This document shows positions 55,010 to 64,000 of a stretch of 64,000 bases of DNA, in pieces. The position numbers and the translations under genes were made by a program. Source of the stretch: Mermis nigrescens (Eukaryota > Nematoda > Enoplea > Mermithida > Mermithidae); NCBI GenBank assembly GCA_036768485.1, contig JAVLUZ010000702.1, positions 186,001 to 250,000 of the forward strand. The letters run 5' to 3'. The notes under the pieces are model-generated. The model did no database searches and was not told where the DNA came from. It worked only from the letters and a program-made list of their open reading frames with translations. Position 1 is the stretch's first letter. Every line of letters begins with the position of its first letter.

Positions 55010-55935
55010 AGTGGGCAGCAAGGAAATTAGGGGGGTCAGGAAAGGGCAAATTGCCAAAAATGTTACTAAAATTAGAATTCTGGGGGTCTACAGTAATCCT
55101 TCAAACCCTCCCCACGCCCATGTGTGGTTGAGACCCTCCCGCCACTTTTCACCTCCACACATGTAACAGGGGGCCCTCATCCGAAGCTGGCCGTCCCCCC
55201 GATTTCCAAAGTCAGAAAATTTTGACTATCGATTTTTTTGGGGAAAAACAGCCAGTTTTAGGTGATTTTTTTACCATTTCCGGTCAGAAATTGAAGATCA
55301 TTTTTGGTCAAAAATGTTGAGCTGTTACATACATGTACAGACGTGGACAGCATAACCATTCTGAGAGGGGAACGTGAAATTCTAAAGTGCCTTTTTCGTC
55401 CTAAAAAAATGGTGAGTATGCGTCAAAAACATCGTTTTTTAGCGTTTCTGATGATACTCTTACCGTTGTAGATCACAAAAATGAGAAAATTTCAAAGAAA
55501 AAATTCAAAAAAGTCGAATAAATGGAGCAAAATATAGTCAAAATACGAGTATATGGCGCAAAGTTCCGAAAATTTGACTTTTGAGCATATAGATAGCAAA
55601 AAACTCTTTAAAAAGCGCCTTTCCTACGAATTTTGTTATTTGAAATTTTCGAAAACTTTCGAAAAATGCGAATTCTGACGAGGGGTGAAAACCCGAACCC
55701 TCCTCAAAATAATACATGTACAACAGCGGGGATGGTGGGATCCCCACCCAAAGTCAGACGTCCCCCATCCCATCAGAGCCAAAAAATTTCTGACACCCTG
55801 GTTTTTGGGAAAAATTAAATTTTTTTTGGCCATTTTTAGGCGATTTTTCGGCAAAAATTAGGTCATTTACCCCCCCCCCCACCCCCTTCTCCTAAAAATG
55901 GCCGGGACCCACCCCAATTTCGAGCCGCTTCATGT
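55010..55935. repeat. Cluster of family E (A-like), K and reverse C copies
   Basis: 55010-55130 matches the element split at 63235-63810 ('aaattagaattctgggggtctacag'), 55150-55330 and 55740-55935 are K-like, and 55342-55730 is a degenerate reverse family C copy. Confidence 0.5.
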
Positions 55936-55982
55936 ATGCTCAAGATAGTGAATATATACGCGTACATGAAGAATTGCCTAAC

Positions 55983-56213
55983 CTTTACAATGCACCGCGA
56001 CGGCTCCCGGAGCCTCTTCGATCAGCCGAATGAACCTCAAAACAATGGCGTTGGATGGAGTGCTGCCGTCGACGAAAAATAAATCGTCGTGGGCGAATCC
56101 GGCGGCAGTGAAGCGACTCGAGTCGTAATTTTTTTTATTCAAACGAACCACATTAGTCACGTTGTGTTCCCGAAAGTAGTCGAAATAATTTTCGGGGCTG
56201 TGTCTTGGATAAC
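55983..56213 (-). CDS. cdc14: Cdc14 exon 2 in this window (catalytic domain)
   Basis: Acceptor TTTTTTGCAG before 56213, donor AAAG|GTTAGG after 55983, length 231 bp. It encodes the core of the Cdc14 catalytic domain: '[19 protein letters not shown]', '[20 protein letters not shown]' and 'GAVAVHC'. The Asp of V-D-G-S-T-P lies 27 residues before the catalytic Cys, the same spacing as between the general acid Asp287 and Cys314 of human CDC14B as I know it. The exon enters in phase 1 from 57649 and leaves in phase 1 into 50521; both junctions restore Gly and Ala codons. No stop or frameshift, so this is a live host gene rather than a pseudogene. Confidence 0.97.
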
Positions 56214-56265
56214 CTGCAAAAAATTACACATAATGGCTACTCATGATCTTAAAGAAAAGTATTCA

Positions 56266-56271
<6 letters not shown>

Positions 56272-56297
<26 letters not shown>
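56272..56297 (+). repeat. (TG)n microsatellite
   Basis: Uninterrupted TG dinucleotide, about 26 bp, in a Cdc14 intron. Confidence 0.95.
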
Positions 56298-56339
56298 TCA
56301 GGTCATTTCGCATTGCCCTTATTATTCGTTGCGAATTTG

Positions 56340-57640
56340 ATCACAAATGTTTACGAATAAAATACAACGAATGGAGTACCCAAATTTGACATCAATGAAC
56401 GAAATTACTCGTTTACCCCCACCCCATCGTTTTTTTGTACGACACAAAAATTTTGAGGCTCGTACAAAGATTTTTGGAGCGATCTTTGTTCAACTTTGTA
56501 CACAAACTATAGGCAGTTTTTGGCCGATTTTTCATTGTACAAAAAAACCGAAAGTTTTCGTACAGAAAAAATTTTTTCCAATCCCCCTAGAATTCGCAAA
56601 TTTCGAAAAATTTTCAAAATATTCGTGAAAAATTAAACAAAATTTATTCAAATTCCGAAAAAATTGTATTTTTAAATTTAAAAGTCAAAAAAATCAAATA
56701 CAAAAAATTTTCATTGAAAAATCAAAAAAATTTAAGGAATTAATAAAATAAAAAAATAAAATTTCAAAAAACGCGAATTAATTTTCTGTTTTATGTGTGT
56801 TTAGCGATCTTTTGACTCAAAGGTGTCAAATTTTCTACGTTTCGCGCAATGTACTCATTTTTTGAGTATAGTTTGAGTCGACTTTTCATGATAATTTTAC
56901 AAATGTTTCTTTTAAATTAATTAACGTTCTGGAAAGATAGGGCATCGTCAGAAAGGCCAAAAAATGCTGTTTCACGCGTATCCATCGTTTTGAGCTTAAA
57001 AAAGCAGTCTACACTTTTTTTAGTTTCATCTGCCCACAGAATTCCCATGCTGTGCATGTCTACACGTACATAACCAATCAAAATTTCGATTTAACTTTAA
57101 TTTAATGGTTAAAGAGAATGCACTTTATATACATACATATGTTAATTTATTCTCCATTTTTCACTTTAATCTCAATCTCAATATTTTAATTTCATCTCGA
57201 TCTTGGCTATTTATGGCAAAGGGGTATATGGGCTTAATTTTTAGCCAAAAAATGGCGAAGAAGTACCAAAAAATGCGTAAAAACGCAAAATTTTTGTCGG
57301 AAAGTCGGCGGGCCGAAGTGTCTCAGCCCGGGGCATGTCTTTTTTGCACAGTGCAAATGAAAGCGGCTGGGCACATGAACTCTGGCGCTCATTTGCAAGG
57401 CGTGCGTAGCGAAGATTTTAGCAAGGAAAGAAGGCAAGGCAATGGTTACATCTTATTTCTCACATCAAAAATATGCATCGCTCTAATATGTACACTTATT
57501 TAACGAATGACATTTCCTAGAGGGAACGTGAACAAAAATTCAAAAGTTGTAGAAATGTGACTGTTTTCTGAAAAATTTTAAAGGCTGCAGAAAATCCTTC
57601 AAACTTTACAGCAGGGTACATATCCAAGAACTGAATTGAA
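56340..57640. other. Cdc14 intron with decayed F/C-type repeats
   Basis: Contains 'gtacaaagatttttggag' (F-type) near 56463 and a C-type right end 'gaattcccatgctgtgcatgtc' near 57040. A 132-codon open frame at 57105-57503 has no recognisable domain and spans repeat sequence. Confidence 0.4.
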
Positions 57641-57648
57641 AATCTTAC

Positions 57649-57736
57649 CGTCCTCAACAACGCTTTTGAGATGCGGTCCACAAAATGCGAGTATTTTTCC
57701 CGGCACTATCCAATTCAAGTCACCATTTTCAACTCG
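57649..57736 (-). CDS. cdc14: Cdc14 exon 1 in this window
   Basis: Acceptor TTTTTAG before 57736, donor GACG|GTAAGA after 57649, 88 bp. It encodes 'RVENGDLNWIVPGKILAFCG' followed by 'PHLKSVVED', the linker that joins the two halves of the Cdc14 fold; the family pattern here is 'VENGD.NWI.PGK.LAF.GP'. It ends in phase 1, and the next exon supplies GT to complete Gly before Y-P. Earlier exons (N-terminal domain) are not visible up to 64000 and must lie upstream. Confidence 0.93.
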
Positions 57737-57739
57737 CTA

Positions 57740-58604
57740 AAAAGGACGATGAAATAGTACATACATGGGCGTTCGCAGAGGGGGGACGGCCCCTCCTCTA
57801 CCCAAAAATAATTTTGAGCAGGTAAGATAATGCATGAAAAATAGCGGAAATTGGCATCTTTTCAGCGAAAATCTCAAAATTTTCGGCGCTTTGCGCCGTA
57901 AAATCATTACTTTTAATAATTTGGGCCCAGGCGTGGCCAAAAAAACGTCATTTTTCATAGAATATCAGAAGAAAATAAAATTTTTTTCGAAAAGTTTGAA
58001 TTTTAGGATTGAGCATGCTCGGAAAAGTCAGAAAATGAACTTTATTTTGTGCCCTGGCGAACGTATCGCGAAATATAGTGTCGCCCACTTTGGACCGCTA
58101 CCCCCCTTTCTTGAAAAATCCTACGTACGCCCCTCCGTACATACATTACACAAAGACATTAATGACCCTAAATTTTGGGAGGAGCAGTCCCACTTTCTTA
58201 GAGGGGAGGATTGGTAAAGCACCTTCTGTTTTTGGCCGAAAACGGCAAGAAAAATTGAAAAATGGCCTAAACGCTATTTAATTTGAAATGATAGCATTAA
58301 TGTCGTTTACTGCGCTGCATCAATACATTAATGTAACACTGAAATAAGCGCAGAAGTAATTTCGCTGCAATTAATTGAAAAAATGTAATAAAATCATCAA
58401 ATCGTCATATTTTGCAGAAGGATCAAGGGCGTATATACACGAGGCGGCTCGAAATTTCGGTTGGGGTCCCCTCCCAGGCATAGGTGCGCAAGGTCAGACT
58501 TCACGAGGGGGTGAAAAACAAAAAGTAGTAGATAGATAAGTGCTTAGTAAAAACGGTTCTATAGCCCTTTTGGGCTCATAAAATTAGTTATACAGCCTAT
58601 TTGG
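57740..58604. other. Repeat fragments, including a GGCGCTTTGCGCC motif
   Basis: 'ttcggcgctttgcgccgtaaaat' near 57882 and K-like pieces near 58150-58260. No gene seen. Confidence 0.4.
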
Positions 58605-61084
58605 TAGTGATCGACCGGAGCGGCCAAAATGGCCGGAGCCGGAGATCCGGCCGGAGCCGGATTGAACCGTTGCTCCGGCCGGAGCCGGAGAAATATAATT
58701 TTACACGTGCAGATAGATAGGACATCTTTGTGACCAAGACCTAGACCATAGTGCACATGCATTTTAACTACATATCAGCTAGTTAATTATATGAAATACA
58801 GGGGCGGATTTATGGGGGACGGCGGGAGGCGGCCGCCCCCCCCCATTGGCCAAAAATATTTGGCGAGATAAAGAATGCAGGGGCGGATTTAAGGGGATGG
58901 CGGGGGGTGGCCGCCGCCCAGCTTGGCCAAAAATATTTGGCGAGATAAAGAATGGATATGCAATTTGCAATGATTTTTGGCCGTCAGTGACCATAATTTC
59001 TCATAATTTTTCTGGCGCTATGCGTCGGATGATATGTACCTATTAATGAGATTTATTTACTTTTTTGGCGACCTGGAAGCCATTATCTGTTCACGTAGGT
59101 TTCAAAACAATTTTTACAGCAGAAACAGCTGTTTTTGCATAGTTTTCTTCTATGTTTGATTAAAAATTTCGATGTTTCGCATCAAATGCTTTAAATACAA
59201 GAAATCTAGCAGTAAATCATGCTTCTAGACACGATTTTTTTCGTATTCGGCAAAAATTTTTACCGATGTACAAAGAATTTTTGGGACCATCTTTGTACAT
59301 GTACAAAGATATTTGGGAAGATAGAAATTGCAAAAAAAGGTCTGTAATTCGAAAAACATTTTCGGCGCTTCGCGCCGAAATGAGTGATTGTGTGTTCTAT
59401 ATATCTTTATAATGACAGAAATTGCATTTCAAAAGGAAAAATGTCAAATTTTTCGGCACTTGGCGCCGTTTTACAATTCTTAGTGATTTTTGCCCTAAGA
59501 GACCCAGAAATTACCTAAAACACACTACCAAAATTCGAACAGCTCTGTTTTTACCACACTAAAATCGCTACTGTACCATATGATAATACCTAAAAATTTG
59601 TGTGTGCAAAATGTACAAAAGACTTTTGGGGACGATCTTTGTACATGTACAAACGGACCTTGTACAAAAAACACTGACTGCTTCTAGACGTCTATCCGCC
59701 TTGATTTCACAAGTTTTCCGGCGCTTTGCGCCAGATTTTTATAAAGTCAAAGAAAGTTAATGATTTTCTCGCACAAAATTGTCGAAAATTTCAAATTTTT
59801 TAGAAAAAATATTGCATTAAAAGTGATTTTATGTAGAAGTACACAATGTAGAACACCGAAAAAAAGCTATTTCGCGCGTTAAGGGCAAATTTTGGTACCT
59901 ATTTTTGACTGTTTTAGGAAAAGTTGGGATACCGCCCCCCCCCTTAGGAAAATCCTAAAGAATGGATGTGCAATTTTCAATGATTTCTGGCCGTCAGTGA
60001 CCATAATTTCTCAAATTTTTCCGGTGCTACGCGCCGGATGATACCTATAAATGACATTTATTTACTTTTTTGGCGACCTAGAAGCACGGTTTTTTTATGT
60101 TCGTCAAAGATTTTTCCCGATGTACAAAGACTTTTCGGGGCCGTTTTTGTACATGTACAAAGATTTTTTGGAAGATAAAAATGCTAAAAAGGTCTAAAAT
60201 TCGCATCAAGCAATAAATCATGTTTCTTGACATCTATGCGCTTTAATTTCACAAATTTTCCGGCGCTTCGCGTCAGATTTTCGCTGAAGTCAAAGAGATC
60301 TAATGATTTTTTACACACAAAATTGTCTTAAATTTTGGAACTTTTAGAAAAAATATTGCGTCAAAAGTGATTTTATGTGAAAGTATACAATGTATATAAA
60401 ACACTGAAAAAACGCTATGTCGCGCTTTGAGGGCAAATTTTTGGACCTATTTTCGGCTGTTTTTGAAATTTCTAGATCCGCAACTGGCAAAATAGACAAC
60501 ATTCAACAAAATTTTATTCAATGCTTTTATTAAGAAAAAAGCTGTCGTCTCCTTAGCCTGCCCTAAATAAAGCGTCAGTAGGCAATATTTGATGTTGAAG
60601 CACGATTGTGTGTGACCGTATATACATAGGTACGTTACATACTATATTATGTTCAGTGAACCGCGAATATGACATATAGAATAAACAGCAACATTATCTG
60701 GAAAATCAGTATAGCATGTGCAGTGCAGGCCAGACTGTATCTTATGCTACTCTATGACTTCCAGTGTTAACAAGAATTTACTGCAGCGATTTTCACAATT
60801 TTTGTTTCATTTTCATTTTCGTTTTTTCCTAAAAATAAATATTTTACGATTATGGTGGTGATGGACACTTTATTTGGTGTTATTTCCTTTTTCTGCTATT
60901 ATATTGTGCTCTGACTAAATTTAATAAGCATAATGTCAGCAATTAGTACGTTCGGTCACTATGCAAAAACGAAAAAATTCTCGGGCCTCCGGCCGATTTT
61001 TGGATGTCCTCCGGCCGGAGCACCGGAGTGGAAAAAATGGCCGGATTTGCCGGAGGCCGGAGCCGGATCTCCGGTCGATCACTA
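58605..61084. mobile_element. hAT-like element (2.48 kb), perfect 8-bp TSD
   Basis: TAGTGATCGACCGGAG and its inverse CTCCGGTCGATCACTA (with one base shift) bound it, and ctatttgg lies on both sides (58597-58604 and 61085-61092). Both ends have GC-rich 'ccggagccgg' subterminal arrays. Inside are two near-identical blocks ending 'ttggcgagataaagaatg' (58801-58940), a diverged third near 59950-60020, several TTTGTACATGTACAAA palindromes (59294, 59640, 60147) and GGCGCTTCGCGCC-type hairpins (59364, 59720, 60262). No transposase seen. Confidence 0.85.
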
Positions 61085-61386
61085 CTATTTGGGCCCAGAA
61101 AACTAGCTGTATAGCCTTTTTGGACTCACAAACACAGCTGTATAGCCTTTTTGGTCTAAAAATAGATATATGTACATCCATTCGAAACTCAGAAAACACA
61201 ACTATATAGTATTTCTAAGATAAAACGGTACGTTTCTGAGTTCTGTGGGGATCCCTCCGAACCCTCACTCCCGTTACATATGTGATCAAGGGTACCACCA
61301 ACAGCGAATTTTAAAGCACGTCGTATGTAGGTATGAATAATTCTAAAGAAGGTTCGCCATTGTATGAAAGAAGTGCTGATAATTTT

Positions 61387-61546
61387 GAGGCGCGTATCTC
61401 TAGGGGGGATGGGGGGTTTGAACCCCCAAATTCAGGAAAAACAGGACTTTTTAAACGTTATTTTGTGCTATTTTTGGCCTTTTTTGGCTTAGTCCCCAAA
61501 AATTGGTGTTGGTCCCCCCAAAATAGTACGGCCAGCTACGTGCCTG
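61387..61546. mobile_element. Family D MITE, perfect 8-bp TSD
   Basis: Starts GAGGCGCGTATC (decayed CAGGCACGTAGC) and ends GCTACGTGCCTG, flanked by ataatttt on both sides. The interior shares 'aaaattggtgttggtcccccc' with the copies at 32885 and 53166. Confidence 0.85.
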
Positions 61547-61837
61547 ATAATTTTGAACGATGACTCCTACAAGAAAACTAGAAAACTAAGGTATCAAGAA
61601 TGTTTAAAAATGTCCGCTACGTACTGTAGACATATGTACGAATAAAACTATGAAAATTTTGAAAAACGTCCACTACAGCACGGAGTTATAAACTTCGACG
61701 AATGTTTTCTACTGTACAAAGATAATAATAATTTTTGAGGAATTTCCGACACAATAAGGTTTGATTAATTTTGAAGAATGTCCGCTGCAGTACGACTGCA
61801 CGACAATTCATTATTACAAAATAAAGCACCATCGTAC

Positions 61838-62596
61838 ATGATTTTGGAGAAATTGGGGTTTAAAACCCCCGCCCAGAAAGGTCTTCACACGCCCTCCCCA
61901 GAAATTTTTCACACCTCGAGAAGTTCGATTTTCCATGAAATTAGTAGAAAAATGCTGTTTGAATCATTTTCAGAGATCTGTTCGGTCAAAAGTGTCAAAT
62001 TTTCGGCGCTTCGCGCCATATACTCATTTTTCGACTGTTTCGTTCAATTTACTGTAATTTTTTGACGCTCTAAAAGGACATAGCAACGTCAGAAACGCTG
62101 AAGCATGATGTTTTTGAAGCGTATTCGCCATACGTGATCTTAGGAAAAGAGGGAATTTGGGGGTTTCAACCCCCAAGAATTGGCTATTTTTTGGAAGATT
62201 CCAAAAATTTTCAAAAAAATTTAAAGAAAAGATGATTTTTAAAGCGTTTTTAGCTATCTATTTGCTCAAAAGTGCCAAATTTTCGGAGCTTTGCGCAATT
62301 ATACTCATGTTTTGACTATATTTTGTTCAACTTGTTCCGACTAATTTGATTTTTTCAAAAATTTTTAATGTTTTTATGATCCATAAAGATAGTGCATCGT
62401 CAGAAACGCTAAAAACGATATTTTGGACGCTTACCTACTATTTTTAAACATAAGAAAGGCACTTTATTATTTCAACCCCCTCTCCAGAATTTTCAAGCTG
62501 CGCATGTATGGTATGCGCCGTTTTTAAAGTCCAAAAAAGGTACTTCAGACAAACGTTTTATTTCACCCCTTAGAATATCTATGCTGCGTATTTCTG
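61838..62596 (+). mobile_element. Family C-like MITE hosting another family C MITE
   Basis: Outer copy starts 'cgtacatgattttgg', carries the GGCGCTTCGCGCC hairpin at 62005-62017, is interrupted at 62129, and resumes at 62511 to end near 'ctatgctgcgtatttctg'. Confidence 0.6.
62129..62510 (+). mobile_element. Family C MITE, nested, with TSD
   Basis: CATACGTGATC to GCGCATGTATG, flanked by gtattcgc and gtatgcgc (7 of 8). Confidence 0.8.
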
Positions 62597-62599
62597 AGC

Positions 62600-63190
62600 A
62601 CGGTACTAAATCGATATCTTCGGCTACTGAACATCATCTTTCATTAATATTTTTATTCGAGAGCGGTGCAAAATTAGTAGCGATTAAATGTACTAAAAAT
62701 ATAACAAGATTATAACGTTTTTTCGACGAATTTAATCATTAAAATAAAATCGCGTCGAAAAATCCAAAAGGACTAGCCAAATCTTCGAACGCGCCATAAA
62801 AAACACGTGATAAGTGTATACAAATCATCTAATTTTCAACCTTAAATCTGTTACTGGCCGGCAAATTCTAAATTTCAATTTTTTTAAGCTCTGATTTTTT
62901 TAAATTCTTTTTCAGCGTTTTTCAGTCCATTTTAACTCGCTTTTTCACTTTTTTATCGATAAAAAATATAAGAATGCAATGAAAATTTGACTTTTCGGAT
63001 CATTTCAATTACATTTTATGAGTAAACAGATTAGACGAAGCGCCGGAAAAATTTTGACATCTCTAATACTATTTACGTCCAAAGAATCGTGCAGAAAATA
63101 ATTGATAATTTAAATAGAGTAGTGTGACTTTTGCCATTTTCGGCCAACAAGCAAAGGTAATTTATTTTCACCCCCGACCTATAGATAACC
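62600..63190. other. AT-rich stretch, nothing recognised
   Basis: No gene, RNA or repeat terminus that I can support, apart from a short 'gcgccggaaaaattttgac' echo of the hairpin context near 63040. Confidence 0.3.
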
Positions 63191-63193
63191 AGC

Positions 63194-63905
63194 TACCAGG
63201 CATGTAGCTGCGGGGGTAGGATTGGGGGGCTAGCATACGTAGGCAGCAAGAAAATTCTGACGGGGGGGGGGGGTCAGGATGGGTAAAATTAGCAAAAAAG
63301 TTACTAGAAATAGAATTCTGAGGGTCTACAGCATACATGATCTTGGAGGGGGGTTTGGGGGGTTTTCACCCCCCGCAGAATCATTTTTTCACCCCCCGCA
63401 AAAAATTTTTCACCCCCTAGAATTAGCGATTTTGCAAAAGTTTTCTAAACTTACCTGAAAATTGGTAGAAAAAGTGTCTTTTTAAGGGTTTTTGGCTATC
63501 TATTTGTTCAAAATCGCCAAATTTTCGGCGCTTCGCGCCATATATTCATGTTTTAAGCGATATATTGGTCAATTTATTTGACTTTTTTCGAAATTTTTTT
63601 CATGATTTCATGCTTTAGAAGGATAGAGTATCGTCAGAAACGCCAAAAAACGATATTTTTTAATGCGTACCGGCCATTTTTGGGCCCAAAAAAGGCACTT
63701 TAGGTTTTCACTCCCAGAATTCCCATACTGTGCATGTATGGTCTACAGTATTCTAAGAGTTTCAACTTCTAGGGAAGGGGTGCTAACCCCCATTCCACGC
63801 CCATATGTGGTGTCTAGCCCCCAAATTTTGAAAGTACGAGTATTTTGTGCACGGATCCCCCAAAGAAAAAAGTTGAAAGTTCTTGACGCGCATTTGAACG
63901 ACTGT
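63194..63905. mobile_element. Three-level nest: family D-like (E (C))
   Basis: 'caggcatgtagctgcggggg' at 63199 opens a D-like copy. Inside it, a family E (A-like) copy starts CATACGTAGGC (about 63234) and ends GCCCATATGTG (about 63809), flanks ggggctag and gtgtctag (6 of 8). Family C sits inside that. Right end of the D-like copy not resolved. Confidence 0.6.
63332..63740 (+). mobile_element. Family C MITE, perfect 8-bp TSD
   Basis: CATACATGATC to GTGCATGTATG, 409 bp, gtctacag on both sides. Nearly identical in layout to 33271-33676, including the GGCGCTTCGCGCC hairpin at 63527-63539. The uninterrupted host site 'gggtctacagtaatcc' is visible in the related copy near 55085. Confidence 0.9.
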
Positions 63906-64000
63906 CAGAATAGATTTTAGAATAATTTTGAGCTAATAATCTCAAAATGTTAGGGCGTCTCGCGTCGGATTTCTTTGTTTTTGTATAATTTTTGTCTCCT

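Noticed and set aside
57105..57503. 132-codon plus-strand open frame
   Set aside because: No domain, spans repeat-like sequence in a Cdc14 intron, and splice or promoter signals are lacking.
61333..61563. 76-codon plus-strand frame
   Set aside because: Covers the family D MITE at 61387-61546, whose boundaries are fixed by its duplication.

Overview
Eukaryotic, almost certainly invertebrate animal DNA, AT-rich and saturated with transposons. There is no bacterial-style gene packing. The only host gene I can identify with confidence is a Cdc14-type dual-specificity phosphatase on the minus strand. Its exons (57.7, 56.2, 50.5 and 42.8 kb, then probable tail exons at 39.1, 37.5 and 32.8 kb) are phase-matched and separated by introns filled with transposons. 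The 5' half of the gene lies beyond 64 kb. I cannot name the species.

Layout. 1-6.2 kb: degenerate MITEs and unassigned AT-rich DNA, with two weak coding candidates. 6.2-9.4 kb: a first copy ('arm 1') of a repeat that includes a Polinton terminal inverted repeat, interrupted by a PIF/Harbinger element (7.9-9.2 kb). 9.4-17.0 kb: a young Ty3/Gypsy-type LTR retrotransposon with a strange gene order: zinc-knuckle nucleocapsid, then a glycoprotein-like ORF, then protease-RT-RNase H-integrase. The three reading frames are linked by two candidate -1 frameshift heptamers. A 100-N gap cuts its 3' LTR. 17.1-19.8 kb: a second copy ('arm 2') of the same repeat lacking those insertions. 18.2-29.1 kb: a decayed Polinton/Maverick (adintovirus-like) with 1.6-2.2 kb inverted repeats and remains of integrase, packaging ATPase, core protein, major capsid, cysteine protease and penton genes, but no DNA polymerase B that I could find.

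29-64 kb: the Cdc14 locus plus a dense, nested population of hAT-like elements. At least four families can be read with 8-bp target duplications and short terminal inverted repeats (called A, B, C, D here). There are also larger hAT-like elements (51.1-54.9 and 58.6-61.1 kb), a piggyBac-like element (47.3-48.9 kb), two pogo/Tigger-like MITEs, a tRNA-like SINE, and a GC-rich element inserted in an (AT)n microsatellite. A 13-nt hairpin motif containing GCGAAGC recurs through 33-64 kb.

Most open frames over 60 codons in this window are chance frames in these repeats and are left out. The most interesting item is the retrotransposon at 9.4-17 kb.
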